This document shows positions 45,655 through 55,298 of a stretch of 64,000 nt of DNA, one piece after another. Both the position numbers and the translations under genes were made by a program. This stretch comes from Arthrobacter castelli DSM 16402 (GTDB lineage Bacteria > Actinomycetota > Actinomycetes > Actinomycetales > Micrococcaceae): the NCBI RefSeq assembly GCF_000430705.1, contig NZ_AUMN01000004.1:62001-126000 (forward strand). The letters run 5' to 3'. Below the pieces are notes generated by a model. The model was not told the DNA's origin, made no database searches, and saw only the letters and a program-made list of their open reading frames with translations. Position 1 is the first letter of the stretch, and each line of letters starts with the position of its first letter.

Positions 45655-47364
45655 ATGAGTGAGCAGCACGGCAGCGGCCAAGAGCGTCCGCGGCCTACTC
45701 AGCCGCGCGGACAGACTCCTCCACCTCCGAAGGATCCGCCGTCGAACGCGCCGCGGTTCGGACAATACCTGCCGCCGGATCGGCAAGCGCCGGAGCAGCA
45801 AGCAGACTCCGGGCAAGCTGAAGACCGGCCGGCGCAAGACCCGCAAGGGCCCGTTCAACCCGCGGCCGGACAAGCTCAGGGCGGCTATCCCCGAGCCGGG
45901 CAGCCGCATCAGGGGCAGGCACAGCGCGGCGGTTGGTACTACGACGGCGGCTGGCAATACTACGGCTCCGCCTCTCAGAGGCCACAACAGTCACAGCAGG
46001 GGCAGTCGCAGCATGCGGCCGGTGAGTATCCGGCGGGTCAGTACCCAACTGCGCAGTACCCCACGGGTCAGTATCCCACCGCGCAGTACGCCGCCGGGCA
46101 GCAGGCGGCCGGACAATACCCCACCGGGCAATACGGTGCTCCCTACCAGCAACAGCCTGCTCACGGTAAGCGGCCGAAGAGGTATGGCGGCATCGCCCTG
46201 GTGAGCGGTATGGTCATCGCGGCACTCGTCGGAGGCGGGGCCGCTATTGGTGCTGATGCCCTGCTCGATGGCGGGTCCTCGTCCACGGCTCCGGCGGCCA
46301 GCACCGCACAAAGTCCGGTGATCGTCAACGACCAGCAGAACGTCAACGCTGTGACCGCGGCGGCGAAGAAGGCTTCCCCGAGCGTTGTCACCATATCGGT
46401 CGGAGGCATGGGAACCAATGGAACCGGTTCGGGCATCATCCTGGACCGTGAGGGCCACATCCTGACCAATACCCATGTGGTGACTCTTGGCGGCCAGGCT
46501 TCGCAGCCAAATGTCGAGGTCCGGACCAATGATGGGCGAGTCCACTCCGCCGAGATAGTCGGCACTGATCCATTCTCGGATCTGGCGGTTATTAAAATCG
46601 ACGCCGAGGGCCTCACACCGGCAAAGTTGGCCGACTCCAAAGAATTGAATGTGGGTGACACCGCCATCGCCATTGGCGCACCCTTGGGGCTGAGCGGGAC
46701 TGTCACTGACGGCATCGTTTCCACACTGAACCGCACCATCAGCGTCTCTTCTTCGGCAGTGCCTGAAGATTCCGGTGGTGGAGTGCCCGATGACCAGGGC
46801 TGGAATTTTGCGCCGCCGGATGGTTCCGACAATCAGCAAAGCGGTGGTCAAGGCTCGGTCTTCATCAATGTGATCCAAACCGATGCCGCTATTAACCATG
46901 GCAATTCCGGCGGAGCACTGGTCAACGTCGATGGTGAAGTCATCGGTGTTAATGTCGCGATCGCCTCGGGAAGCAAATCCGGCGGCAATATCGGCGTAGG
47001 ATTCTCGATCCCCATCGATTACGCGGAGCGTGTGGCCAACGAAATCATCGCCAACGGTGAGGCGACACATGGGTTCCTCGGGGTTTCTGTCACTGCCAAG
47101 GCTTCAGAGGAATCCACGGGCAGCACAGCCTTCAGTGTTGGTGCCGAGGTGGCAGAGGTCGTGGACGGCGCACCGGCCGACGACGCCGGGCTGCAGCCCG
47201 GGGATGTGATCACCCAGCTCAATGGCGTGGATATTTCAGACGCCAAGGCCCTGACCGCAGCCGTGCGTCAGCAGGCTCAAGGGTCAACAGCCGACCTGAC
47301 CTATCTGCGTGATGGCGAGGAGCACACCGTCGAAGTCACGCTCGGCGACGCTGACTTGTCCTGA
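45655..47364 (+). CDS. HtrA/DegP-like membrane serine protease (S1C) with PDZ domain
   Basis: 569 residues. A long cytoplasmic N-terminus, Gln/Pro/Gly-rich, carries tandem QYPTGQYPTAQYAAG-type repeats near residues 120-165. It is followed by one membrane helix (GIALVSGMVIAALVGGGAAI). The trypsin-like domain has the triad H274 (TNTHVV), D309 (FSDLAVIKID) and S418 (NHGNSGGALVN). A C-terminal PDZ domain includes DAGLQPGDVITQLNGVDI. An acidic/Gly loop (PEDSGGGVPDDQGW) is inserted before the Ser strand. It degrades misfolded envelope proteins and fits the neighbouring TPM/PspA stress genes. GGAAA precedes the ATG. Confidence 0.93.
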   Translation: MSEQHGSGQERPRPTQPRGQTPPPPKDPPSNAPRFGQYLPPDRQAPEQQADSGQAEDRPAQDPQGPVQPAAGQAQGGYPRAGQPHQGQAQRGGWYYDGGWQYYGSASQRPQQSQQGQSQHAAGEYPAGQYPTAQYPTGQYPTAQYAAGQQAAGQYPTGQYGAPYQQQPAHGKRPKRYGGIALVSGMVIAALVGGGAAIGADALLDGGSSSTAPAASTAQSPVIVNDQQNVNAVTAAAKKASPSVVTISVGGMGTNGTGSGIILDREGHILTNTHVVTLGGQASQPNVEVRTNDGRVHSAEIVGTDPFSDLAVIKIDAEGLTPAKLADSKELNVGDTAIAIGAPLGLSGTVTDGIVSTLNRTISVSSSAVPEDSGGGVPDDQGWNFAPPDGSDNQQSGGQGSVFINVIQTDAAINHGNSGGALVNVDGEVIGVNVAIASGSKSGGNIGVGFSIPIDYAERVANEIIANGEATHGFLGVSVTAKASEESTGSTAFSVGAEVAEVVDGAPADDAGLQPGDVITQLNGVDISDAKALTAAVRQQAQGSTADLTYLRDGEEHTVEVTLGDADLS

Positions 47365-47447
47365 CTGCGCCGTTCCACCACTGATAAGGCGGTTCTGCCG
47401 CTGAGGTGGCCCCGCTGCCTGGCGAACTGCCGTGCAGACGAATCACC

Positions 47448-47494
47448 CGACGCCGGGAGCCGGTTCCACACGCTGGAACCGGCTCCCGGCGTCG
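47448..47494 (+). terminator. Strong hairpin downstream of htrA
   Basis: Perfect 21-bp inverted repeat (47448-47468 and 47474-47494) with loop CACGC, 84 bp after the htrA stop. It has no T-run, as is frequent for actinobacterial terminators. It separates htrA from the etf genes. Confidence 0.75.
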
Positions 47495-47616
47495 TCGTAT
47501 CACGCGTTATAGTTAATGAGTAATAACTGAGCTGGATGTGATTAGCTTAACGAAGCCACCGGGCCGGACAGGCCGATGGTGGAACCTATTCAAGCGGTGA
47601 GGGATGAAAGGCGACA

Positions 47617-48438
47617 GTGGAAAACAAGGCACTTAAGATTGTGGTCCTGATCAAGCACGTACCCGACGCCGAGTTCGACAGGCACCTCACGGGCCCGTCC
47701 CATACGGTTGACCGATCGACCAGCATCCTCTCCGAGCTGGACGAGTACCCCCTGGAAGCAGCGTTGCAGCTGGTTGAAGCCCACGGGGGAGCCAAAAAGG
47801 CCGGTCATCAGGTCATTGCCGTGACGATGGGACCGGATCAGGCGTCGGCGGCGGTGAAGAAGGCATTGCAGATCGGTGCCCACGAAGGCGTGCACCTCAG
47901 TGATGAGGCCTTGGCGGGCTCGGACGCGGCCGCCACGTCTTTGGCGCTGGCTGCGGTGGTCAAGCAGATCGGCGACGTCGACCTGGTGATGGCCGGCATG
48001 GCATCGACCGACGGCGAGACGTCGCTGGTTCCGGCCCAGCTGGCCGAACGGCTGCAGCTGCCCCAGGTCACCTTCGCTTCGGAGCTGGAGTTGCAGGACG
48101 AAGGCGGCACCTACCGCATCAGGGCACGGCGCGACGGCGACACGCACTCTGACACTATTGAGTCGGCGCTGCCTGCCGTGGTCTCCGTGACGGATCAGAT
48201 CAACGAGCCCCGGTACCCGAATTTCAAGGGGATCATGGCGGCAAAGAAGAAGCCGTTGACCACATTCTCACTGGCCGATATCGGGCTGGAAACGGCCGAC
48301 GTCGGATTCGATGGCTCATGGACGAGAGTAGAGTCCGCAGCGGCCCGGCCTCCGCGCAGCCACGGCACCATCATTACCGATGAGGGCGATGCCGGCAAGC
48401 AGTTGGTCGACTTCCTCGAACAGCAGAAGCTGGTCTAA
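47617..48438 (+). CDS. etfB: Electron transfer flavoprotein, beta subunit
   Basis: 273-residue ETF beta (FixA) subunit. It binds AMP and, with EtfA, shuttles electrons from acyl-CoA dehydrogenases to the respiratory chain. Conserved LKIVVLIKHVPDAE at the N-terminus, LDEYPLEAALQLVEA, VIAVTMGPDQAS, VMAGMASTDGETSLVPAQLA and LPAVVSVTDQINEPRYPNFK are present. The start is GTG with AAAGGCG upstream. The AT-rich gap before it (47497-47560) probably holds the promoter. etfA follows after 75 bp. Confidence 0.95.
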   Translation: MENKALKIVVLIKHVPDAEFDRHLTGPSHTVDRSTSILSELDEYPLEAALQLVEAHGGAKKAGHQVIAVTMGPDQASAAVKKALQIGAHEGVHLSDEALAGSDAAATSLALAAVVKQIGDVDLVMAGMASTDGETSLVPAQLAERLQLPQVTFASELELQDEGGTYRIRARRDGDTHSDTIESALPAVVSVTDQINEPRYPNFKGIMAAKKKPLTTFSLADIGLETADVGFDGSWTRVESAAARPPRSHGTIITDEGDAGKQLVDFLEQQKLV

Positions 48439-48513
48439 ATCCCGTCAACGGCGCACCCACCTACTACCGGCAGCGTTGAACACGGCCGACGCTGAAGACA
48501 AGGAGTTCGGAGC

Positions 48514-49473
48514 ATGGCTACCGTTCTGGTATTTATCGACAATCCCGGCGATCAGTTGGCCAAAGCCAACCAGGAGCTGCTGACTTTGGCCGCCGCGGCA
48601 GGAGAGCCTGCTGTGGCGCTCAACGGTCCGTTGCACGACTCGGTCGAAGCCACGATGGCCGAATACGGCGTCCACCACATCTATCGTCCCGCTGTCGAAG
48701 AGCTCGACGACTATCTGGTGGCCCCGAAGGCCGCATATCTGGCGGCGGCCGCCGGGCAGGCACAGCCTGCCGCGGTGCTGCTGGATAACACGTTTGAAGG
48801 CAAGGAAATCGCCGGGCGCCTGGGCATAAAGCTCGGGTCCGGCGTCGTCACCGACGTCACGGCAGTATCGGGCTCCGGGTCCGGCCTGACGGCCACCAAA
48901 TCCGTCCTGGCCGGCGGCTATACCGTCGAATCCACGGTCTCCACCGGGATCCCCGTGCTGACGGTAAAACCCAACACCGTCGCTCCTTCTCCGGCCGGTG
49001 CGGCAACGGAACCGGAAAAGACGGTGATCGAGGTCGACGCCGCCTCACAACCAGCTGCCCGCATCACCGGCGTCGAAGAGCGGCCGGCGAGCGGACGGCC
49101 GGCGCTGGCCGATGCCGGGATAATTGTCTCTGGCGGGCGTGGCACGAACGGTGATTTCGGTCCCATCGAAGCGCTCGCCGACGAGCTGGGAGCCGCCGTC
49201 GGCGCCTCCCGCGCTGCCACGGACGCCGGATGGATCGAACACTCCGCCCAAGTGGGGCAGACCGGCCAGACGGTTTCGCCTCAGCTGTATGTCTCCGCCG
49301 GCATTTCCGGAGCTATCCAGCAAAAGGCCGGAATGCAGACCGCCAAGGTGATCGTGGCGGTGAACAAAGACGAGGACTCGCCTGTCTTCGAGATCGCCGA
49401 CTTTGGCGTGGTGGGAGACCTGTTCGAGGTGTTGCCCCAGGCGACCGAGGAGATCCGGAAGCGCCGCAGCTGA
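48514..49473 (+). CDS. etfA: Electron transfer flavoprotein, alpha subunit
   Basis: 319-residue ETF alpha (FixB). The variable N-terminal domain begins TVLVFIDNPGDQLAKANQEL. The C-terminal FAD domain shows VSGGRGTNGDFGPIEALADE, VGASRAATDAGWIEHSAQVG, GQTVSPQLYVSAGISGAIQ and VAVNKDEDSPVFEIADFGVV, the classical FAD-binding region. It forms the heterodimer with EtfB upstream, and an AAGGAG site precedes the ATG. The stop is 8 bp from the stop of the convergent trmL. Confidence 0.95.
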   Translation: MATVLVFIDNPGDQLAKANQELLTLAAAAGEPAVALNGPLHDSVEATMAEYGVHHIYRPAVEELDDYLVAPKAAYLAAAAGQAQPAAVLLDNTFEGKEIAGRLGIKLGSGVVTDVTAVSGSGSGLTATKSVLAGGYTVESTVSTGIPVLTVKPNTVAPSPAGAATEPEKTVIEVDAASQPAARITGVEERPASGRPALADAGIIVSGGRGTNGDFGPIEALADELGAAVGASRAATDAGWIEHSAQVGQTGQTVSPQLYVSAGISGAIQQKAGMQTAKVIVAVNKDEDSPVFEIADFGVVGDLFEVLPQATEEIRKRRS

Positions 49474-49481
49474 GCGGGCGC

Positions 49482-49952
49482 TCAGTCGGTGCGGACGCCG
49501 GTGAAGTCGTGCTGGCGCCATGCTTCATATAAGGCGATGGAAGCCGAATTGGCCAGATTCAGCGACCGCAGCGAGGGTAGCATCGGCAAGCGGAGCCTCG
49601 CGGTGATGCGCGGATCCTGCTTCACCTCGTCCGGCAACCCGACCGATTCCGGGCCGAACATGAGCACGTCGCCGCAGTGGTACTCAATGTCCGTATAGCA
49701 ACGCTGCGCATCAGTGGTGAAGGCATATACGTTCTCCGGCTGGAGCGCCTCCCATGCGCTGGTCAGGCTCTCGTGCACATGGAGCACGGCCAGGTCGTGG
49801 TAATCGAGACCGGCCCGGCGCAGCTTGGAGTCATCCAGGTCGAAGCCAAGCGGCTTCACCAGATGCAGCTCTGCGCCGGTGACGGCGGCCAGCCGGATGG
49901 CATTGCCGGTATTGCCGGGAATTTCCGGGGTGTAAAAGAGGATGCGGAACAC
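49482..49952 (-). CDS. trmL: tRNA (cytidine/uridine-34-2'-O)-methyltransferase TrmL-like
   Basis: 156-residue SPOUT methyltransferase that 2'-O-methylates the wobble base of tRNA-Leu. Motif 1 TPEIPGNTGNAIRLAA, motif 2 MFGPESVGLPDEV and motif 3 MLPSLRSLNLANSASIALYE form the knotted SAM site. The start is GTG. It is short, as is typical of the single-domain TrmL class. It stands alone between the etf genes and the divergent lipid-kinase-like gene. Confidence 0.92.
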   Translation of the reverse strand: MFRILFYTPEIPGNTGNAIRLAAVTGAELHLVKPLGFDLDDSKLRRAGLDYHDLAVLHVHESLTSAWEALQPENVYAFTTDAQRCYTDIEYHCGDVLMFGPESVGLPDEVKQDPRITARLRLPMLPSLRSLNLANSASIALYEAWRQHDFTGVRTD

Positions 49953-50064
49953 CCGTCCAGTCTATGGCGCGAATGCCGCGGGCAGGACACGGGCAGGACA
50001 TGCGAAGCGGCAGGCAGCGCCGGCCGGGTTCGAGCTCGGCCGGGACCTGCCATAATCAGGTGCC

Positions 50065-50991
50065 ATGACCGAAATCCCCCAGCCACGAACCGGACGGTTT
50101 GTGGTCGCCGTCAACCCGTGCGCTGCGTTCAGCGTCAAGCATTCGTCCGGCCCGCGCGCCGAAGCGAGACTGCGTGGCCACGGTGTGGACCCGGTGATGC
50201 TTCAGGCAGCGGACTATCAGTCATTGGAGCGGGCGGTCGACTTCCATGTGGAGGCCGGAATCGACGCTCTGGTCGTGGTCGGTGGCGACGGGATGGTCAA
50301 TCTCGGTGCCAATGCGCTCGCCGGATCTGGAGTGCCGCTGGGGATCGTCCCGTCCGGGACTGGTAACGACGTGGCCCGCACACTGGGCCTGCCCCGCCAT
50401 GGACCGGAAGCGGCGGTGGACCGGCTGATGGCAGCATTGGCTTCGCCCCCGCGGTACATGGATCTGGGATTGGTCGCCCAGGCGGGCGGCAGCAAGTACT
50501 TCGCAGCCGTGCTCTCGGTGGGGTTCGACGCTGTGGTCAACGAGCGGGCAAACCGGTGGACCTGGCCGCGTGGCCGCAGCAGGTATGTCGGCGCTATGCT
50601 GCGCGAACTCGCCACCTTCAGGCCTGTCAGCTATCGGCTCGCGGTGGATGGGCAGGGGCGCCGGGATGTCGAAGCAATGATGATTTCGGTGGCCAATGGG
50701 ACGTCGCTGGGCGGCGGCATGCGGATCACTCCGGATGCGAGGTGCGACGACGGCCTGCTGGACCTGTTCGTCGTTTCCCGTTTAACCCGGCTGGGGCTGT
50801 TGGCGGTCTTTCCCAAGGTGTTCTCCGGGCGGCATACCGGGCACCGCAGCGTCCACATCCAGCGGGTCTCTTCTGTGTCCCTCGAGGCCCCCGAAGCATC
50901 CGGTGCGGTCGGCTATGCCGATGGTGAACGGGTGGGCCGGTTGCCGTGTGTTGTGACTGTCGCCCCGGCCGCAATGCAGGTGCTGGCGTAG
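50065..50991 (+). CDS. Diacylglycerol kinase catalytic-domain (DagK-like) protein
   Basis: 308 residues. The DAGK/sphingosine-kinase N-domain has the nucleotide-binding VVVGGDGMVNLGANAL and IVPSGTGNDVARTLGLP, with the lipid-kinase beta-sandwich C-domain (SVANGTSLGGGMRITPDARC and DDGLLDLFVVSRLTRLGLLA). It phosphorylates a membrane lipid, probably diacylglycerol, in lipid recycling. Length and motifs are those of soluble bacterial DgkB-type enzymes. It is followed by the cysteine desulfurase gene after 56 bp; a functional link is not evident. Confidence 0.9.
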   Translation: MTEIPQPRTGRFVVAVNPCAAFSVKHSSGPRAEARLRGHGVDPVMLQAADYQSLERAVDFHVEAGIDALVVVGGDGMVNLGANALAGSGVPLGIVPSGTGNDVARTLGLPRHGPEAAVDRLMAALASPPRYMDLGLVAQAGGSKYFAAVLSVGFDAVVNERANRWTWPRGRSRYVGAMLRELATFRPVSYRLAVDGQGRRDVEAMMISVANGTSLGGGMRITPDARCDDGLLDLFVVSRLTRLGLLAVFPKVFSGRHTGHRSVHIQRVSSVSLEAPEASGAVGYADGERVGRLPCVVTVAPAAMQVLA

Positions 50992-51047
50992 CAGCTGCAG
51001 CGCGCATTTTTCCGGTTGGACAGGGACCGTAGAATAGTTGAGTGCCC

Positions 51048-52286
51048 ATGAAACAGTCTGTGTATCTGGATCATGCGGCCACCACACCGCTTGTGGCGGA
51101 AGCGATGGCCGTACTGACTGAAGAGCTGAGCCGCAGCGGCAACCCGTCGTCGCTGCACGGCTCAGGTCGTCGTGCCCGCAGGGTGGTTGAAGACGCCCGG
51201 GAAGCACTGGCGGCAGCGGCCGGGGCGCATCCATCGGAAGTGATTTTCACTTCCGGCGGGACTGAAGCGGACAATCTGGCTCTGAAGGGTCTGTATTGGG
51301 CCCGCCGGGCCGCCGACCCGCGCCGCAACAAGATCCTGGTCCCTGCCATCGAACACCATGCCGTGGCCGACACGGTCGAGTGGCTGGCCGCCCACGAAGG
51401 CGCTGAGCTGGTGGACATCCCCGTGGATGCTGACGGTGTGGTCTCCCTCGACGCCCTGCGCACCGAACTCGAGGCGGACGCCGCGCTCGAGCAGCCACGG
51501 ATCGCGCTGGTGACCGTGATGTGGGCCAACAACGAGGTCGGCACGGTCGAGCCCATTGCCGACGTGGTGGAAATGGCGCACGGCTGCTCCGTTCCGGTGC
51601 ATTCGGACGCGGTGCAGGCCTTCGGTTCGATCCCGGTTTCGTTCGCCGCCTCGGGCCTGGACTCCATGGCAATCAGCGGACATAAAATAGGCGGGCCGGT
51701 CGGCGTCGGTGCGTTGCTGCTGGGCAGGTCGGTGGCAGTGACGCCCGTTCAGCATGGCGGTGGCCAGGAACGCGATGTCCGTTCCGGTACTCTTGACACA
51801 GCGTCCATCGCGGCTTTTGCCGCAGCGGCGACTGCCGCCGTCGACCATTTACCGGCCGAGTCCGCGAGGATAGCCGCCCTGCGGCAGCGGCTGACTGAAG
51901 GCGTCGCGGCTGCGGTGCCTGAGGCTCGGTTGCGGGGCAGGCCAGATCCGGAGAATGATGGCGGGCGGTTGCCGGGTAACGCACATTTCACGTTTCCCGG
52001 GTGCGAGGGGGACTCGCTGCTCTTCCTGCTGGATGCGGCCGGTATTGAAACCTCCACCGGTTCGGCGTGCACGGCGGGTGTGCCCCGGCCCTCGCACGTA
52101 TTACTGGCGATGGGCCTGGACGAAGACACTGCCCGCGGCGTGCAGCGGTTCAGCCTGGGGCATTCCTCCAGCGAGGCCGACGTCGACGCGTTACTGGCTG
52201 CCCTGCCGGAAGCGTATACGCGGGCCAAGCAGGCGGGAATGGCCGGACACATGTCCTCCATCCGTACCGCCGGAACCGGTCGCTAG
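51048..52286 (+). CDS. iscS: Cysteine desulfurase (NifS/IscS class)
   Basis: 412-residue PLP enzyme that removes sulfur from cysteine as persulfide. SVYLDHAATTPLVAEAM at the N-terminus, the PLP lysine K213 in AISGHKIGGPVGVGALL and the catalytic C341 in TSTGSACTAGVPRPSH are present. The SSGSAC-type short loop places it in class I (IscS/NifS). A GTG 6 bp upstream is the only other start. mnmA follows after 77 bp, so its main role is probably sulfur supply for tRNA 2-thiouridine; iron-sulfur or thiamin use is also possible. The symbol is a class-level assignment. Confidence 0.92.
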   Translation: MKQSVYLDHAATTPLVAEAMAVLTEELSRSGNPSSLHGSGRRARRVVEDAREALAAAAGAHPSEVIFTSGGTEADNLALKGLYWARRAADPRRNKILVPAIEHHAVADTVEWLAAHEGAELVDIPVDADGVVSLDALRTELEADAALEQPRIALVTVMWANNEVGTVEPIADVVEMAHGCSVPVHSDAVQAFGSIPVSFAASGLDSMAISGHKIGGPVGVGALLLGRSVAVTPVQHGGGQERDVRSGTLDTASIAAFAAAATAAVDHLPAESARIAALRQRLTEGVAAAVPEARLRGRPDPENDGGRLPGNAHFTFPGCEGDSLLFLLDAAGIETSTGSACTAGVPRPSHVLLAMGLDEDTARGVQRFSLGHSSSEADVDALLAALPEAYTRAKQAGMAGHMSSIRTAGTGR

Positions 52287-52363
52287 CAGCGCCGCTGCGG
52301 CGGAAGAACTAAAGACCAACATCGGCCGGGCGGGACTTGCCCGGCCCCAAGCAGAGGATATTT

Positions 52364-53527
52364 ATGCGAGTACTGGCAGCAATGAGCGGGGGAGTGGACT
52401 CCGCAGTCGCCGCAGCCCGGGCCGTCGAGGCCGGTCACGACGTCGTTGGCGTCCACTTGGCACTGTCCCGGATGCCGGGCACCCTGCGCACCGGCAGCCG
52501 CGGATGCTGCACCATCGAGGATTCCCGCGACGCTTGGCGGGCCTGCGACATTCTGGGCATCCCGTACTACGTCTGGGATTTCTCCGAGCGGTTCAAGGAA
52601 GACGTGGTGGACGACTTCATCGCCGAATATGCGGCCGGCCGCACCCCTAACCCCTGCATGCGCTGCAACGAACGGATCAAGTTCGCCGCCTTGCTGGAAA
52701 AGGCGATTGCGCTGGGCTTTGACGCCGTCTGCACCGGCCACTATGCGACGGTGATTGAGGACGACGACGGCAATCGCGAGCTGCACCGCGCAGCTGACTG
52801 GGCGAAAGACCAGTCCTACGTGCTGGGCGTGCTCACGGGCGAGCAGTTGCGGCATTCGATGTTCCCGCTCGCCGCCACTCCCAGCAAGGCCGAAGTGCGT
52901 GCCGAAGCCGAGCAGCGTGGATTGTCGGTGGCGAAGAAGCCGGACAGTCACGATATTTGCTTCATCCCCGACGGCGACACCCGCGGCTGGCTGGCTGAGC
53001 AGATCGAGATGCGCGAAGGCGACGTCGTCGACGATTCAGGTTCCAAGGTCGGTTCCCATGAGGGCGCTAACGCCTTCACCGTGGGGCAGCGCCGCGGCCT
53101 GAACCTGGGTACGCCCGCTCCCGACGGAAAACCTCGTTTCGTGCTTGAAGTCCGGCCCAAAGAGAACGAGGTGGTGGTCGGCCCGGAGCGGATGCTGAAC
53201 ATCGATCTGATGCGCGGCATTAAGGTCTCCTGGTGCGGGTTGCCGCCTGCCGAAGCCGATGTTTTGAGCCGTACCGACCGGGTGTCGGCTGAATTCGACT
53301 GCAGGGCCCAGGTCCGTGCCCACGGTGATCCCGTGGCCGCTACCGGCCGGGTGGAACTGGATGATGCGGGGCTCGAAGAGCTGGTCGTCACCTTGGTGGA
53401 ACCCATGCGTGGAGTGGCTCCGGGCCAGACCGTGGTGATCTACCAAGGCACCCGCGTGCTGGGGCAGGCCACCATCGACAGTGCGAGGTCCACCGAGCGT
53501 GCGGGGGCAGTGACGGCGGCCGGCTGA
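52364..53527 (+). CDS. mnmA: tRNA-specific 2-thiouridylase MnmA
   Basis: 387-residue ATP pyrophosphatase that thiolates the wobble uridine (s2U34) of tRNA Lys, Glu and Gln. The PP-loop is [16 protein letters not shown]. The two catalytic cysteines are in [19 protein letters not shown] and [16 protein letters not shown]. The C-terminal beta-barrel covers roughly residues 230-375. ATG 52364 follows GCAGAGGAT. Cysteine desulfurase is encoded just upstream, the usual donor of the persulfide sulfur. A bulged inverted repeat lies downstream at 53567. Confidence 0.95.
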   Translation: MRVLAAMSGGVDSAVAAARAVEAGHDVVGVHLALSRMPGTLRTGSRGCCTIEDSRDAWRACDILGIPYYVWDFSERFKEDVVDDFIAEYAAGRTPNPCMRCNERIKFAALLEKAIALGFDAVCTGHYATVIEDDDGNRELHRAADWAKDQSYVLGVLTGEQLRHSMFPLAATPSKAEVRAEAEQRGLSVAKKPDSHDICFIPDGDTRGWLAEQIEMREGDVVDDSGSKVGSHEGANAFTVGQRRGLNLGTPAPDGKPRFVLEVRPKENEVVVGPERMLNIDLMRGIKVSWCGLPPAEADVLSRTDRVSAEFDCRAQVRAHGDPVAATGRVELDDAGLEELVVTLVEPMRGVAPGQTVVIYQGTRVLGQATIDSARSTERAGAVTAAG

Positions 53528-53566
53528 CGGAATCGCCGCCTGCAGGCACTTCGCTTGGGTGATTTG

Positions 53567-53606
53567 GCGCACTTAGTGATAGAAACGATGCATCACTAAA
53601 GTGCGC
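53567..53606. promoter_or_regulatory. Inverted repeat between mnmA and the ABC importer operon
   Basis: GCGCACTTAGTGAT (53567-53580) and ATCACTAAAGTGCGC (53592-53606) pair along 14 bp with one bulged A and an 11-base loop, 40 bp after mnmA and 50 bp before the lipoprotein gene. It could terminate mnmA or act as operator for the importer operon. The GTGAT/ATCAC arms are dyad-like and no T-run follows. Confidence 0.5.
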
Positions 53607-53655
53607 TCACTCACACGCGCGCTTCGATATTCATTGGACAAGGAAGTTCCTGCAC

Positions 53656-55290
53656 ATGGCACAAAAGAAAAATGCGTTGCGCTCTGTCGCGGCTACAGCC
53701 GCGCTTGGCGCATTGGCGCTGACAGCATGCACCGGCCCTGTCAACGAGGGCAGCGGCGGCGGGGGAAGCGCCGAGGAGAGAGTTGTTGTCGGCACCACCG
53801 ACAAGGTCACCTCCCTCGACCCGGCCGGAGCATATGACCACGGCTCCTCCGCGGTGATGATCCAGGTCTACCCGTACCTGCTCAACCAGGAGCCCGGCAG
53901 CGCGAAGCCCCAACCAGGCATCGCGACGTCGGCCGAATTCACCTCTCCCACCGAGTACACAGTTAAGCTCAAGGACGGGCTCACCTTCGCCAACGGCCAT
54001 AAACTGACATCGTCCGACGTGAAGTTCAGTTTTGACCGGATGGTGGAAATCGACGACCCCAATGGGCCTGCGGCGCTGCTGGGCAACCTGGCCAGTGTCG
54101 AAACGCCTGACGAATCCACGGTGGTGTTCCACCTCAAGGACGGCAACGACCAGACCTTTGCATCGGTGCTGTCCAGTTCGTCCGCCGGGCCCATTGTTGA
54201 TGAGGAAGTCTTCTCACCGACCGAGATCACCCCGGACAAGAAGATCGTCAAGGCAAACGCCTTCGCCGGCCAGTACAAGATCGACACGTACACCAAGAAC
54301 GAGCTGATCACCTACAGCGCGTTCGATGGATACAAGGGGCTGCTCGGCGAACCGGAGACCGACAACGTCGAGGTGAAGTACTACACCAGCTCCAACAACC
54401 TGAAGCTGGACGTGCAGCAGGGCAATATCGACGTGGCATTCCGCACCCTGTCCTCGACTGACGTGGCAGACCTGAAGAAGGACGAGAACGTCAAAGTTGT
54501 GACCGGACCCGGCGGCGAACTGCGCTACATCGTATTCAACTTCGCCACCATGCCGCACGGAACCGAGTCCGCCAACCCGGACCCCGAGAAGGCACTTGCC
54601 ATCCGCCAGGCGATGGCACACGCCGTCGACCGGGAGGCAATCGCGAAGCAGGTCTACAAGGGCACCTACAAGCCGGCCTACTCCTACGTGCCGTCAGGGT
54701 TGCCCGGCGCCATCGAACCGCTGAAGAAGATGTACGGCGACGGCTCCGGCGGGCCGGACCTTCAGCGGGCCGCCAAGACACTTGAAGAAGCCGGCGTCGA
54801 AACCCCGGTGCGCATCAACATCCAGTACAACGGCGACCACTACGGGCCGTCATCAGGCGACGAATACGCGATGGTGAAGTCCCAGCTGGAAAAGAACGGG
54901 CTGTTCAAGGTCAACCTGCAGTCGACTGAATGGGTCCAGTACAACAAGGACCGCACCAAGGACGTCTACCCCATGTACCAGCTGGGCTGGTACCCGGACT
55001 ACTCGGATGCGAGCAACTACCTGACCCCGTTCTTCGCGCCGGGCAACTTCCTCGCGAACCACTACGAGGACGAGAAGGTTGCGTCACTGATCGCCAAGCA
55101 GCGGACGGAGACCGACGAAGACAAGCGGATGAAACTGATTGAACAGATCCAGACCGAAGTTGCGAAGGATCTGTCCACGCTGCCGCTGCTGCAGGGGGCG
55201 AGCATCGCCATCACCGGCAAGGACGTCAAGGGCGTCGAAGACACGCTGGACGCCTCATACAAGTTCCGTCTGGGAGTGATCTCCAAATAG
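53656..55290 (+). CDS. Peptide/nickel-type ABC transporter substrate-binding lipoprotein
   Basis: 544-residue solute-binding protein of the SBP_bac_5 family. A signal peptide ends in the lipobox ALTAC (lipid Cys near residue 25), then a Gly-rich linker. The body has YTVKLKDGLTFANGHKLTSS with DVKFSFDRM, the family signature, and IRQAMAHAVDREAIAKQVYK. These proteins bind oligopeptides, nickel complexes or other cations; the ligand is not evident. It is the first gene of a four-gene importer operon and is separated from the permease by a strong hairpin, expected to raise its expression relative to the membrane parts. Confidence 0.93.
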   Translation: MAQKKNALRSVAATAALGALALTACTGPVNEGSGGGGSAEERVVVGTTDKVTSLDPAGAYDHGSSAVMIQVYPYLLNQEPGSAKPQPGIATSAEFTSPTEYTVKLKDGLTFANGHKLTSSDVKFSFDRMVEIDDPNGPAALLGNLASVETPDESTVVFHLKDGNDQTFASVLSSSSAGPIVDEEVFSPTEITPDKKIVKANAFAGQYKIDTYTKNELITYSAFDGYKGLLGEPETDNVEVKYYTSSNNLKLDVQQGNIDVAFRTLSSTDVADLKKDENVKVVTGPGGELRYIVFNFATMPHGTESANPDPEKALAIRQAMAHAVDREAIAKQVYKGTYKPAYSYVPSGLPGAIEPLKKMYGDGSGGPDLQRAAKTLEEAGVETPVRINIQYNGDHYGPSSGDEYAMVKSQLEKNGLFKVNLQSTEWVQYNKDRTKDVYPMYQLGWYPDYSDASNYLTPFFAPGNFLANHYEDEKVASLIAKQRTETDEDKRMKLIEQIQTEVAKDLSTLPLLQGASIAITGKDVKGVEDTLDASYKFRLGVISK

Positions 55291-55298
55291 CAACAGAT

